The notes under the pieces are model-generated. The model was not told the DNA's origin. It ran no database searches and saw nothing but the letters and a program-made list of their open reading frames with translations. 64,000 nucleotides of DNA from Pseudomonas sp. 7SR1 (GTDB lineage Bacteria; Pseudomonadota; Gammaproteobacteria; Pseudomonadales; Pseudomonadaceae): NCBI RefSeq assembly GCF_900156465.1, contig NZ_LT707064.1:5905001-5969000 (forward strand). The letters are read 5' to 3'. Of the stretch, positions 26,421 through 35,360 are shown piece by piece. The stretch's first letter is position 1; every line of letters starts with the position of its first letter. A program made the position numbers and the translations under genes.

Positions 26421-27206
26421 ATGAAGCAAACGCAATACGTGGCCCGCGAGCCCGATGCGCAAGGTTTTATCCACTACCCCGCCGAAGAACACGCGGTGTG
26501 GAATACGCTGATCACCCGCCAGCTGAAAGTCATCGAAGGCCGTGCGTGCCAGGAATACCTGGACGGCATCGACAAACTCGGCCTGCCCCACGACCGCATT
26601 CCGCAGTTGGGGGAAATCAACAAAGTGCTGGGCGAGACCACGGGCTGGCAAGTCGCCCGGGTGCCGGCGCTGATCCCTTTCCAGACCTTCTTTGAATTGC
26701 TCGCCAGCAAGCAGTTTCCGGTGGCCACTTTCATCCGTACCCGTGAAGAACTGGACTACCTGCAAGAGCCGGACATCTTCCACGAGATCTTCGGCCACTG
26801 CCCGCTGCTGACCAACCCCTGGTTTGCCGAATTCACCCACACCTACGGCAAGCTCGGCCTGCAGGCCTCCAAGGAAGAGCGTGTCTACCTGGCGCGCCTG
26901 TACTGGATGACCATCGAGTTCGGCCTGGTGGAAACGCCTCAAGGCCGGCGCATCTACGGCGGCGGCATCCTGTCATCGCCCAAGGAAACCGTGTATTGCC
27001 TCTCGGACGAGCCGGAGCACCAGCCCTTCGACCCGCTGGAAGCCATGCGCACGCCATATCGCATCGACATCCTGCAGCCGGTGTATTTCGTGCTGCCCGA
27101 ACTCAAGCGCCTGTTCGACCTGGCCCACGAAGACATCATGGGCATGGTCAAGCGCGGCCGGGAACTGGGCCTGCACGCACCGAAATTTCCACCGAAAGCC
27201 GCGTGA
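26421..27206 (+). CDS. phhA: Phenylalanine 4-hydroxylase
   Basis: 261 aa, AGGAGA upstream. It belongs to the tetrahydropterin-dependent aromatic amino acid hydroxylases. The iron ligands are visible as His121 and His126 in HEIFGH and Glu166 in YWMTIEFGLV; pterin and substrate segments such as IPFQTFFELLASKQFPVATFIR and YGGGILSSPKETVYCLSD are intact. It converts phenylalanine to tyrosine using oxygen and tetrahydropterin. It is the first gene of phhABC, 98 bp before phhB, and is controlled by divergent PhhR. Length matches the P. aeruginosa enzyme (262 aa). Confidence 0.97.
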   Translation: MKQTQYVAREPDAQGFIHYPAEEHAVWNTLITRQLKVIEGRACQEYLDGIDKLGLPHDRIPQLGEINKVLGETTGWQVARVPALIPFQTFFELLASKQFPVATFIRTREELDYLQEPDIFHEIFGHCPLLTNPWFAEFTHTYGKLGLQASKEERVYLARLYWMTIEFGLVETPQGRRIYGGGILSSPKETVYCLSDEPEHQPFDPLEAMRTPYRIDILQPVYFVLPELKRLFDLAHEDIMGMVKRGRELGLHAPKFPPKAA

Positions 27207-27304
27207 CCCGCGATTTTCGATCTCAATTGAGTCTGTTGCACGGCACGGCTTTGTTTTAGCGTGGGTGCATCGACGCTTTCAACTATTCGATCCAGGAACA
27301 CACC

Positions 27305-27661
27305 ATGAACACTCTGAACCAAGCCCATTGCGAAGCCTGCCGCGCCGACGCCCCACAAGTCAGCGACGAAGAACTGCCGGTCCTGATCAAGCAGATCCCG
27401 GACTGGAACATCGAAGTGCGCGACGGCGTGATGCAGCTGGAAAAAGTCTTCCTGTTCAAGAACTTCAAGCATGCCCTGGCGTTCACCAACGCCGTCGGCG
27501 AAATCTCCGAAGCCGAAGGCCATCACCCGGGCCTGCTCACCGAGTGGGGCAAGGTCACCGTGACCTGGTGGAGCCATTCCATCAAGGGCCTGCACCGCAA
27601 CGACTTCATCATGGCCGCCCGCACCGATGACGTGGCCAAGACCGCCGAGGGCCGCAAGTAA
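27305..27661 (+). CDS. phhB: Pterin-4a-carbinolamine dehydratase
   Basis: 118 aa, AGGA before the ATG. The family motif [20 protein letters not shown] with the catalytic His pair is intact, as is [19 protein letters not shown]. It recycles the 4a-hydroxytetrahydropterin released by PhhA and is needed for full hydroxylase function. Its stop overlaps the phhC start (TAATG), so the two are translationally coupled. Confidence 0.97.
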   Translation: MNTLNQAHCEACRADAPQVSDEELPVLIKQIPDWNIEVRDGVMQLEKVFLFKNFKHALAFTNAVGEISEAEGHHPGLLTEWGKVTVTWWSHSIKGLHRNDFIMAARTDDVAKTAEGRK

Positions 27662-28854
27662 TGCACTTCGATGCCATCGGCCGGGTGCCCGGTGACCCGA
27701 TCCTCGGCCTGATGGAGGCCTACGGTGCGGACAGCAACCCGAACAAGTTCGACCTGGGCGTAGGGGTCTACAAGGACGCCCAGGGCCTGACGCCGATCCT
27801 TGCGTCCGTGAAGCTGGCCGAGCAGCGGCTGGTGGAACGCCAAGCCACCAAGACCTACATCGGTGGCCATGGCGACGCCACTTTCGGCCAATTGGTCAGT
27901 GAACTGGTGCTGGGGGCCGACTCGCCGCTGGTCATGGACAAACGCGCCGGCGTCACCCAGACCCCGGGGGGCACCGGTGCGCTGCGCCTGAGCGCCGATT
28001 TCATTGCCCAATGCCTGCCGGGCCGTGGTGTCTGGCTGAGCAACCCGACCTGGCCGATCCACGAAACCATCTTCGCCGCGGCAGGGGTCAAGACCCGCCT
28101 CTACCCTTACGTGGGCGCCGACAACCGTCTGGATTTCGAGGCGATGCTGGCCACCCTGGGCCAGGCACCGAAGGGCGATGTGGTGCTGCTGCATGCCTGC
28201 TGCCACAACCCCACCGGCTTCGACCTGTCCCATGAGCAATGGCGCCAGGTCCTGGACGTGGTACGCAGCCGCGATCTGCTGCCCTTGATCGACTTTGCCT
28301 ACCAAGGTTTCGGTGATGGACTGGAGCAAGACGCCTGGGCGGTCCGGCTGTTTGCCCAGGCCTTGCCCGAAGTGTTGATCACCAGTTCCTGCTCGAAAAA
28401 CTTCGGCCTGTACAGGGACCGTACCGGCGCGTTGATCGTCTGTGCGGCGGATGGCGAGAAGCTGCAGGATATTCGCAGCCAACTGGCCAACATCGCCCGC
28501 AACCTGTGGTCGACGCCACCGGACCATGGCGCGGCGGTGGTGGCGACGATCCTGGGTGACGCGCACCTCAAGAGCCTGTGGACAGACGAAGTGCAGGTCA
28601 TGCGTCTGCGCATCGCGCAGCTACGCAGCGGCCTGCTGGAGGCCTTGGAGCCTCACGGCCTGCGCGAACGCTTCGCCCACATCGGCGTGCAACGCGGGAT
28701 GTTTTCCTACACCGGCTTGAACCCGGAACAGGTCAGGCACCTGCGAGAGCGACACAGTGTCTACATGGTCGGTACAGGACGGGCCAACGTGGCAGGCATC
28801 GATGCCACGCGCCTGGATCTGCTGGCCCAGGCCATTGCCGACGCCTGCCGATAA
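27661..28854 (+). CDS. phhC: Aromatic amino acid aminotransferase
   Basis: 397 aa, a class I aminotransferase of the AspC/TyrB type. It has the PLP-binding Lys246 in SSCSKNFGLYRDRTG, HACCHNPTG, FDLGVGVYKD and the substrate-carboxylate arginine near the C-terminus in GTGRANVAG. It transaminates the tyrosine made by PhhA to 4-hydroxyphenylpyruvate for the homogentisate pathway. It overlaps phhB by one nt and is the last gene of the operon; a REP hairpin follows 12 bp on. Confidence 0.95.
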   Translation: MHFDAIGRVPGDPILGLMEAYGADSNPNKFDLGVGVYKDAQGLTPILASVKLAEQRLVERQATKTYIGGHGDATFGQLVSELVLGADSPLVMDKRAGVTQTPGGTGALRLSADFIAQCLPGRGVWLSNPTWPIHETIFAAAGVKTRLYPYVGADNRLDFEAMLATLGQAPKGDVVLLHACCHNPTGFDLSHEQWRQVLDVVRSRDLLPLIDFAYQGFGDGLEQDAWAVRLFAQALPEVLITSSCSKNFGLYRDRTGALIVCAADGEKLQDIRSQLANIARNLWSTPPDHGAAVVATILGDAHLKSLWTDEVQVMRLRIAQLRSGLLEALEPHGLRERFAHIGVQRGMFSYTGLNPEQVRHLRERHSVYMVGTGRANVAGIDATRLDLLAQAIADACR

Positions 28855-28866
28855 TCGCAGCGCATT

Positions 28867-28895
28867 CGTGGCGAGGGGGCCTGCCCTTCGCCACG
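28867..28895. repeat. REP-type hairpin between phhC and the nitroreductase gene
   Basis: CGTGGCGA-GGG...CCC-TTCGCCACG forms a nearly perfect stem in the 80-bp gap between two convergent genes. It can serve as a bidirectional terminator although it has no T-run. Confidence 0.65.
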
Positions 28896-28934
28896 ATGAC
28901 CCAGCCGAACGGATGCGGCGGTGCGATATGGCGT

Positions 28935-29498
28935 TTACTGGCCGGTCCACTCGCGAACGAATTCGCTGATGTCTTCCTTGGGCGCCGTACGCGCTTCCTT
29001 CTGCGGCGTGCCCAGGTAGAGGAAACCGATCACTTCTTCCCCCACTTCCAGGCCAAGCCCCTCGGCCACGTGGGGCGAATAGGCCAGATCTCCCGTACGC
29101 CATACGCCACCGACGCCCTGGGCGTAGGCCGCCAGCAGGATTGCATGGGCCGCGCAGCCGGCCGCCAGCAATTGCTCGGACTTGGGGATCTTGAAATGGT
29201 CTTGCAGACGAGCGATCACCACCACGACCAGGGGCGCACGCAGCGGGCCATTGAGGGCCTTTTCCACAACGGCCTCAGCCACCAGCGGGTCATTGAAACG
29301 CGCCGCTTCGGCCAGCAGTTCGCCCATGCGATAACGCGCTTGCCCTTCGACCGTCAGAAAACGCCATGGCCGCAACTGGCCATGATCCGGCGCGCGCATC
29401 GCGGCGGCGAACATGACCTCCCGCTGCTCGGGCGTAGGCGCCGGGTCAATCAGGCGTGGAACGGAAACACGGTTGAGCAAAGCGTCGAGAGCCTGCAT
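28935..29498 (-). CDS. YdjA-type FMN nitroreductase family protein
   Basis: 187 aa. The nitroreductase fold is recognised by APDHGQLRPWRFLTVEG (FMN-phosphate region), LLAAGCAAHAILLAAYAQGVGGVWRTG and GFLYLGTPQ. YdjA-like members are single-domain flavoproteins that reduce nitro-compounds or quinone-like substrates; the natural substrate is generally unknown. It is convergent with phhC and has no functional tie to its neighbours that I can see. Confidence 0.88.
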   Translation of the reverse strand: MQALDALLNRVSVPRLIDPAPTPEQREVMFAAAMRAPDHGQLRPWRFLTVEGQARYRMGELLAEAARFNDPLVAEAVVEKALNGPLRAPLVVVVIARLQDHFKIPKSEQLLAAGCAAHAILLAAYAQGVGGVWRTGDLAYSPHVAEGLGLEVGEEVIGFLYLGTPQKEARTAPKEDISEFVREWTGQ

Positions 29499-29609
29499 CG
29501 GCCACCTCCCTGGAAAAATGTCCGGCTATTCTAGTGGCTGTACGGCGAGTCCGTCAGCGCAAATTCGAATACCGGCTCCCAGGCCGCACCCGCCAGGCCC
29601 GGATGGCGG

Positions 29610-29637
29610 TTTACATGCCATTCGCCGCAGGTAGAAT
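29610..29637 (+). promoter_or_regulatory. Sigma-70 promoter candidate for trkH
   Basis: TTTACA, a 16-bp spacer and TAGAAT resemble the -35 and -10 elements, with a predicted start near 29644 and a short leader of about 26 nt to the trkH ATG. Confidence 0.5.
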
Positions 29638-29669
29638 GGCGCCCTTCCCTTTCAGCCCGAGCGGACTCC

Positions 29670-31124
29670 ATGGCGTTGCCGACCCTGCGAATCATTGGTT
29701 TCATCATCGGCATCTTCCTGATCACCCTGGCGATCTTCATGGTCGTGCCCATGGCCACGTTGCTGGTTTTCGAGCGCACGGGCGACCTGCCGTCGTTTCT
29801 CTGGTCGAGCATGATCACCTTCGTCGCCGGCCTGGCCCTGGTGCTCCCGGGACGTCCCGAGCATGTGCATCTGCGGCCCCGGGACATGTACCTGCTGACC
29901 GTCAGCAGTTGGCTGGTGGTGTGCATTTTCGCAGCGCTGCCATTCCTGCTGACCCAGCACATCAGCTACACGGATTCGTTTTTCGAAAGCATGTCGGGAA
30001 TCACCGCCACCGGCGCCACGGTCCTGAGCGGCCTGGACAACATGTCCCCCGGCATCCTGATGTGGCGCTCGCTGCTGCACTGGCTCGGCGGGATCGGCTT
30101 CATCGGCATGGCCGTGGCGATCCTGCCGCTGCTGCGCATCGGTGGCATGCGGCTGTTCCAGACCGAATCGTCGGACCGCTCGGAAAAGGTCATGCCGCGC
30201 TCCCACATGGTGGCGCGGTTGATCGTGGCCTCCTATGTCGGTATCACCATTTTCGGCACGCTGGCGCTCTGGTGGGCCGGGATGAGCCCGTTCGATGCCA
30301 TCAACCATTCGATGTCGGCGATCTCGACCGGCGGTTTTTCCACCTCCGACCTGTCCCTGGCCAAATGGAGCCAGCCGGCGGTGCATTGGGTCGCCATCGT
30401 CATCATGATCCTCGGCAGCCTGCCGTTCGCCCTGTATGTCTCGATGCTGCGCGGCCATCGCCGGGCGCTGATCAAGGACCAGCAGGTCCAGGGCCTGATC
30501 GGCGTGCTGCTGGTGACCTGGCTGGTACTGGGCACCTGGTACTGGGCGACCACCGACCTGCATTGGCTGGACGCGTTGCGGCACGTGGCCCTGAACGTGA
30601 CGTCGATCGTCACCACCACCGGTTTCGCCCTGGGCGACTACAGCCTGTGGGGCAACTTCTCCCTGATGCTGTTTTTCTACCTCGGCTTCGTCGGCGGCTG
30701 CTCGGGCTCGACGGCCGGCGGGATCAAGATCTTCCGTTTCCAGGTCGCCTACATCCTGCTCAGGGCCAACCTCACGCAACTGATCCATCCGCGCGCGGTG
30801 ATCAAGCAGAAATACAACGGCCACCGCCTCGACGAGGAAATCGTGCGCTCGATCCTCACGTTCTCGTTCTTCTTCGCCATCACCATCTGCGTCATCGCCC
30901 TGCTGCTGTCGCTGCTGGGCGTGGAGTGGATGACCGCGCTGACCGGCGCGGCCAGTACGGTATCCGGCGTCGGCCCGGGGCTGGGGGAAACCATCGGGCC
31001 GGCCGGCAACTTCGCGCCGCTGCCGGACGCTGCCAAGTGGATCCTGTCGGCGGGCATGCTCCTGGGCCGGCTGGAAATCATCACAGTGTTCGTGCTGTGT
31101 ATCCCGGCGTTCTGGCGTCACTGA
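29670..31124 (+). CDS. trkH: Trk potassium uptake channel subunit TrkH
   Basis: 484 aa, a hydrophobic protein with about ten or more membrane segments and four pore repeats. Filter-like motifs are visible in SGITATGATVLSG, MSAISTGGFSTSD, SIVTTTGFALGD and TVSGVGPGLGETIGPAGNF, and GGCSGSTAGGIKIFR is the family gating loop. It forms the inner-membrane K+ pathway that works with cytoplasmic TrkA, which is not encoded in this window. Its last 44 bp overlap the convergent AraC-type gene. Confidence 0.95.
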   Translation: MALPTLRIIGFIIGIFLITLAIFMVVPMATLLVFERTGDLPSFLWSSMITFVAGLALVLPGRPEHVHLRPRDMYLLTVSSWLVVCIFAALPFLLTQHISYTDSFFESMSGITATGATVLSGLDNMSPGILMWRSLLHWLGGIGFIGMAVAILPLLRIGGMRLFQTESSDRSEKVMPRSHMVARLIVASYVGITIFGTLALWWAGMSPFDAINHSMSAISTGGFSTSDLSLAKWSQPAVHWVAIVIMILGSLPFALYVSMLRGHRRALIKDQQVQGLIGVLLVTWLVLGTWYWATTDLHWLDALRHVALNVTSIVTTTGFALGDYSLWGNFSLMLFFYLGFVGGCSGSTAGGIKIFRFQVAYILLRANLTQLIHPRAVIKQKYNGHRLDEEIVRSILTFSFFFAITICVIALLLSLLGVEWMTALTGAASTVSGVGPGLGETIGPAGNFAPLPDAAKWILSAGMLLGRLEIITVFVLCIPAFWRH

Positions 31125-32136
31125 CCGGTTTGGCCGCCCGTGCCGCCCGGTACTCGCCGGGCGTCGTGTCGAACCAGCGGCGAAAGGCGCGGAAAAAATT
31201 GCTCGGATCGGCAAACCCCAGCAGATAGGCGATTTCCAGCAAGGTCATGTCCGGCTGCGTCAGGTACTGCTCGGCCAGCTCGCGGCGGGTGTCATCCAGC
31301 AGATGCTGGAAGCTGGTACCCTCTTCCTGCAGGCGTCGCTGCAAGGTGCGTTGAGACAGGTGCAATGCCTGCGCCACCACGTCACGCTTGGGTTCGCCCT
31401 GGGGCAGCAGCCGGCAAAGAGCCTGGCGCGCCTTGTGAGTCACGCGGCTTTCCGAAAAACGCGCCAGGTATTCGCCGGCGAAACGGTCATGCAGCAACGC
31501 CATGGCCTCGTTGGCCGTCGGCAGCGGTGCCTCCATGTCTGCCCGTTCGAAGATCAGCGCATCGTAGGGCGCATTGAACATCAGCGGCGCGGGGAAAGCC
31601 TGGTGGTAGGGCGTCGGATCAAGGGGCTCAGGGCCCTGGAACAACACTTTCACCGGATGCAGGGTGCGTCCGGTCAGCCAGTTGCACAGGCTCAACGCGC
31701 AGGCCAGGGATGCCTCGGTACTTTGCCGGGTGGGAGGCAGGTGGTCGCCGTGCACCGTCAGGACCAGCCCGTAATGGCCCTCAATCTGGCGGATGCTGGC
31801 CTCGGCGCTTTCGGCGATGATCCGCTGATAGCGCACCAACCGCTGGAAACCTTCGAGCAATGTGCGGCTGGACATCAGGGCATAACCCACAACATGGAAC
31901 GACGCCGGGCGCACGATCTTGCCCATGTTCAAACCGATGGCCGGATTGCCCGACAGCTCCACCGCCAATTGCCAGAGCCGCGTCATGGAGTCCTGGGGGA
32001 AACGGGCATCCGGATCGTCCAGCGCTTCGAAGTCCAGCCCCAACTGCCCGAACATCGCGCGACAATCCAGGCCGTCCATCTCCAGCGCCTTGACAATCCC
32101 CATCGCCCAACTTGAAGAAGTCGTTCGTTCGCTCAT
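31081..32136 (-). CDS. AraC-family regulator with arabinose-binding-type N-terminal domain (OruR/ArgR-like)
   Basis: 351 aa from the ATG at 32136 (MSERTTSSSWAMGIVKALE); an ATG five codons earlier is also possible. Residues about 20-210 form the PF12625-type sensor domain, with RLWQLAVELSGNPAIGLNMG and FHVVGYALMSSRTL. The C-terminal double helix-turn-helix (about 235-335) has LHLSQRTLQRRLQEEGTSFQHLLDDTR and EIAYLLGFADPSNFFRAFRRWFDTTPGEYR. The ligand is unknown. The gene ends inside trkH, a convergent overlap of 44 bp. Confidence 0.88.
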   Translation of the reverse strand: MSERTTSSSWAMGIVKALEMDGLDCRAMFGQLGLDFEALDDPDARFPQDSMTRLWQLAVELSGNPAIGLNMGKIVRPASFHVVGYALMSSRTLLEGFQRLVRYQRIIAESAEASIRQIEGHYGLVLTVHGDHLPPTRQSTEASLACALSLCNWLTGRTLHPVKVLFQGPEPLDPTPYHQAFPAPLMFNAPYDALIFERADMEAPLPTANEAMALLHDRFAGEYLARFSESRVTHKARQALCRLLPQGEPKRDVVAQALHLSQRTLQRRLQEEGTSFQHLLDDTRRELAEQYLTQPDMTLLEIAYLLGFADPSNFFRAFRRWFDTTPGEYRAARAAKPVSDARTPGYTARTL

Positions 32137-32292
32137 GACATTTACTTGCATGACGAGCCGCGCGTTGCGGCCGGATTTGCGAAGGATACTAAAGTGGCGC
32201 CCATTGTCACTGTCCGTCGATGACAAGGGCTCCTAGACTTCCAGAAGAATGGCGCGATCGGCACCAGAACAATAACCACCGAGCAAGCAATT

Positions 32293-32604
32293 GTGGAAAA
32301 CACCAAGACATTCAGCACATTCGCCGAGTTCTATCCGTACTACCTGGGCGAACACAGCAACAGCACCTGCCGGCGCCTGCACTTCGTCGGTACTTCCCTG
32401 GTCATTCTGATTTTCGTCATGGCGCTCGTCGTCGGCAACGGCGCCTGGTTGCTGGCGCTGCCCGTGGCAGGCTACGGCTTCGCCTGGGTCGGGCATTTCT
32501 TCTTCGAAAAAAACCGCCCGGCCACCTTCCAGCATCCGTTCTACAGCCTGCTGGGGGATTTCGTCATGTACCGCGACATGTGCCTGGGCAAGGTCGCGTT
32601 CTGA
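32293..32604 (+). CDS. DUF962/Mpo1-like small membrane protein
   Basis: 103 aa from a GTG start with only a weak ribosome site. Two or three hydrophobic segments and the family histidines (YLGEHSNSTCRRLHFVGT, then GHFFFEKNRPATFQHPFY) place it in the DUF962/YGL010w family. The yeast member Mpo1 is an iron-dependent dioxygenase that removes one carbon from 2-hydroxy fatty acids. The histidines needed for iron are kept, but an enzymatic role here is only an inference from the family. It is divergent from the AraC regulator and ends 2 bp before the convergent phosphoesterase gene. Confidence 0.8.
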   Translation: MENTKTFSTFAEFYPYYLGEHSNSTCRRLHFVGTSLVILIFVMALVVGNGAWLLALPVAGYGFAWVGHFFFEKNRPATFQHPFYSLLGDFVMYRDMCLGKVAF

Positions 32605-32606
32605 GC

Positions 32607-33422
32607 TCAAGCCGGCTCGGCGACCTTGATTGCCTTCAGCCGAGCCTCTCGCGCCTGGGCCTCCGCCAGGCGATAGAGTTCGATCGAACCATCCCAGTGC
32701 TCGATCAACGCGGTGCACGATTCGACCCAATCACCGCAATTGAGGTATTCCACCTCCCCTACCTTGCGGATCTCGGCATGGTGGATGTGCCCGCACACCA
32801 CGCCGTGCAGTTCGCGCTTGACGCATTCGTGGGCGATGGCTTCCTCGAAATCGCTGATGAAGCTCACGGCAGTCTTGACCTTGTGCTTGAGGTACGCCGA
32901 CAGCGACCAGTAGCCATAGCCATAACGGGCCCGCCAATGGTTGAGCCAGCGGTTCAGCGTGAGGGTGAATTCGTAGGCCCAATCCCCGAGGAACGCCAGC
33001 CAACGATGGTACCGGGTGATGACATCGAACTGATCGCCATGGATCACCAGCAGGTGCCGGCCGTCGGCGGTGACATGCACCGCTTCGTCCACCAGCTGGA
33101 TGTTGCCCAGGATCAGCTTCGAATAGCGACGCAGGAATTCATCGTGGTTACCCGTCACGTAGATCACTTCGGTGCCGCGCTTGCTCATGGTCAGCAAGCG
33201 CCGGATGACGTTGGTATGCGCCTGGGGCCAGTACATGCCGCCGCGCAGCTTCCAGCCGTCGATGATGTCGCCGACCAGGTAGATCCTGTCGGCGTGGTAG
33301 CCCTTGAGGAACTGTGACAGGTGCTCGGCCTGACAGTCCCGGGTGCCCAGGTGCACGTCGGAAATCCACAGGGTGCGAACACGCTGCTTGCGGCTGGGTC
33401 TGGCGAGCTCGGCGCTGGTCAT
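32607..33422 (-). CDS. LpxH-like UDP-2,3-diacylglucosamine diphosphatase family metallophosphoesterase
   Basis: 271 aa from the ATG at 33422 with AGAGGGG six nt upstream; a TTG two codons earlier is less likely. The calcineurin-type metal motifs are complete: SDVHLG, GDIIDGW, GNHDEFLRR, IHGDQFD and GHIHHAE. LpxH enzymes hydrolyse UDP-2,3-diacylglucosamine in lipid A synthesis. This protein is somewhat longer than canonical LpxH and belongs to the related COG2908 group, so the true substrate may differ. No other lipid A gene is nearby. Confidence 0.8.
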   Translation of the reverse strand: MTSAELARPSRKQRVRTLWISDVHLGTRDCQAEHLSQFLKGYHADRIYLVGDIIDGWKLRGGMYWPQAHTNVIRRLLTMSKRGTEVIYVTGNHDEFLRRYSKLILGNIQLVDEAVHVTADGRHLLVIHGDQFDVITRYHRWLAFLGDWAYEFTLTLNRWLNHWRARYGYGYWSLSAYLKHKVKTAVSFISDFEEAIAHECVKRELHGVVCGHIHHAEIRKVGEVEYLNCGDWVESCTALIEHWDGSIELYRLAEAQAREARLKAIKVAEPA

Positions 33423-33557
33423 GGGCAACCCCTCTGATCGTTTTCACCACTGTGCATGCCGGCGATTAATGGCCCATGACAAATACAAGTCGGTTACATG
33501 ACAGGGCCATGCATCGCGACCTGGGTGTATCCTGACGGCCTGCCATGGGAGACCGCG

Positions 33558-34307
33558 ATGAGACCGATCCTCACGCTACGCCAATACAGCCAGGACCTGA
33601 TCGTCCACAGCCATGACCACCCTCAACTGGTGTTCGGGCTGTCCGGCGCGCTGGATTTCGAGGTCGAAGGTTGCGGCAGCCAGGTGGTCCGGCAAAGTTT
33701 CGTGGTGGTGCCGGCCGGTGCCCATCACGCCTGCGACAGCCCCAAAGGCAGTCGTTGCCTGGTACTGGATGTACCCGGCGGCGATTGGCTCGATCAATGC
33801 CTGGGCGATCATGCCGACGCCAGCCGCCGGTTGCTCGACACCAGTGCCCGCCTGCCCCTGGATGCGGGGCAAAGCCAGTTGGTCAGTTGGCTGGCGGGCA
33901 GCCGGATGGACGATCCGTTGATCGCCCGGCAGGGGGCGGTGCTGCTGCTGGCCAGCCTCAATGACGCGCGTCCCGCCCCGACCGGTGGCCGGCGCCTGCC
34001 CTACGCCGCCCTCGACGCCCACATCGACCAGTACGCCGCCTATCCATTGCAGGTGGCGGACCTGGCCCAGGTCGCCGGTCTCTCCAGCGCCCGCCTGCAT
34101 GCGCGCTTCGTCGCCGAATGCGGACAGACCCCGATGGAATACATCCGCAGCCGTCGCCTGCACAAGGCCGTGGGGTTGCTGCGGGACTCGGACCTGCCCA
34201 TCGGCGAGATCGCCCACCGGGTCGGCTACAGCTCCCAGAGTGCCTTCGCCGCCGCCGTGCTGCGCGAATTTGGCGCCTCGCCGGGCAAACTGCGACGCCA
34301 ACGCTAG
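33558..34307 (+). CDS. AraC-family regulator with cupin-type sensor domain
   Basis: 249 aa from the ATG at 33558 (GGGAG seven nt upstream). The N-terminal half is a cupin: VHSHDHPQLVFGLSGALDFEVEG and VVPAGAHHACDSPKGSRCLVLD. The C-terminal half is a typical AraC double helix-turn-helix with LQVADLAQVAGLSSARLHARFVAECGQTPMEYI and IGEIAHRVGYSSQSAFAAAVLREFGASPGKLR. It lies 162 bp upstream of, and in the same direction as, an EamA transporter gene, which it may control; the ligand is unknown. Confidence 0.88.
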   Translation: MRPILTLRQYSQDLIVHSHDHPQLVFGLSGALDFEVEGCGSQVVRQSFVVVPAGAHHACDSPKGSRCLVLDVPGGDWLDQCLGDHADASRRLLDTSARLPLDAGQSQLVSWLAGSRMDDPLIARQGAVLLLASLNDARPAPTGGRRLPYAALDAHIDQYAAYPLQVADLAQVAGLSSARLHARFVAECGQTPMEYIRSRRLHKAVGLLRDSDLPIGEIAHRVGYSSQSAFAAAVLREFGASPGKLRRQR

Positions 34308-34469
34308 CCGTGCGCTAAAAACCGCTAGGATCGCGACAGACGCGCCGGGCTGTCCCACGCTTCAATACTGACCAGCCATGCCGGCGTGGCGCGGGCTTTA
34401 GTCGGGTCGCGCCGCAGCGTACTTGCACAAGGTTCTGCGTGCATCCGCCGCTTTATAGAAAGGACTGTA

Positions 34470-35360
34470 ATGACTCCCCGTACCGCCCTCGGCGCCCTGC
34501 ACATCGGCGCCCTCATGTTCGGCCTGACCGGTGTGTTCGGCAAGCTGGCTGCCGCGTCGCCGACGATCATCGTGTTCGGCCGCGCCACGTTTGCCGTGCT
34601 GGCCCTGGCGTTCTTTGCCCGGTTCGCCAGTAGCACCTCCTGGCAGAAACTCCGTGCAGCGGATAGCCGTCGCCTGTTGCTGGGCGGACTGCTGCTGGCA
34701 GCACACTGGGTAAGCTTCTTCATCGCGGTAAAAGTCGCCGGCGTTGCGGTCGCTACGCTGGGATTCGCCAGTTTCCCCGCGTTTACCGTGCTGCTCGAAG
34801 GGTTGATCTTCCGGGAGCGAATACGCGCCAATGAAATCCTGCTGGTGGTGTTGGTGAGCATCGGCCTGGTGCTGGTCACGCCGGATTTCGACCTGGCCAG
34901 CGGTGCCACCACCGGCCTGCTGTGGGCGGTGGCTTCGGGCTTGCTGTTCTCCCTGCTGTCGCTGACCAACCGTGCCGGCTCCGGCCGCGTTCCGCCCGTG
35001 CAGGCCGCGCTGTGCCAGAACCTGGTGGTGGGGTTATGCCTGCTGCCCCTGGCCGCGCCGCAGTTGAGCGATGTACGTGCGCTCGACTGGCTGTGGATCG
35101 CCCTGCTCGGGGTGCTCTGCACCGGCCTGGCCCACAGCCTGTTCGTCGCCAGCCTGGAAGTGATCAAGGCGCGCACCGCGGCGGTGGTCTTCGCCATGGA
35201 GCCGGTCTACGGCATCGCCATGGCCTGGCTGCTGTTCGGTGAGAGCCCGACATTGCGCATGTTGCTGGGCGGCGTGCTGATCATCGTCGCGATCGTGGTG
35301 TCGAGCCAGCTGAGCCGTTCCAAGGCACCGCCGGCAGGCGTCGAAGCGACGTCTCACTGA
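34470..35360 (+). CDS. EamA/DMT-superfamily transporter
   Basis: 296 aa from the ATG at 34470 with AAGGA upstream; starting 28 codons earlier would add a charged, unlikely leader. About ten hydrophobic helices in two EamA repeats are visible, with FGLTGVFGKLAAASPTIIVFGRATFA in the first half and EVIKARTAAVVFAMEPVYGIAMAWLLFGE in the second, the usual end of the family. Such proteins export small metabolites; the substrate here is unknown. It overlaps the convergent SelW-like gene by 7 bp. Confidence 0.88.
   Translation: MTPRTALGALHIGALMFGLTGVFGKLAAASPTIIVFGRATFAVLALAFFARFASSTSWQKLRAADSRRLLLGGLLLAAHWVSFFIAVKVAGVAVATLGFASFPAFTVLLEGLIFRERIRANEILLVVLVSIGLVLVTPDFDLASGATTGLLWAVASGLLFSLLSLTNRAGSGRVPPVQAALCQNLVVGLCLLPLAAPQLSDVRALDWLWIALLGVLCTGLAHSLFVASLEVIKARTAAVVFAMEPVYGIAMAWLLFGESPTLRMLLGGVLIIVAIVVSSQLSRSKAPPAGVEATSH

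Noticed and set aside
29652..31214. A 520-codon minus-strand frame opposite trkH
   Set aside because: Antisense to an unmistakable TrkH; charged low-complexity translation with no recognisable domain.
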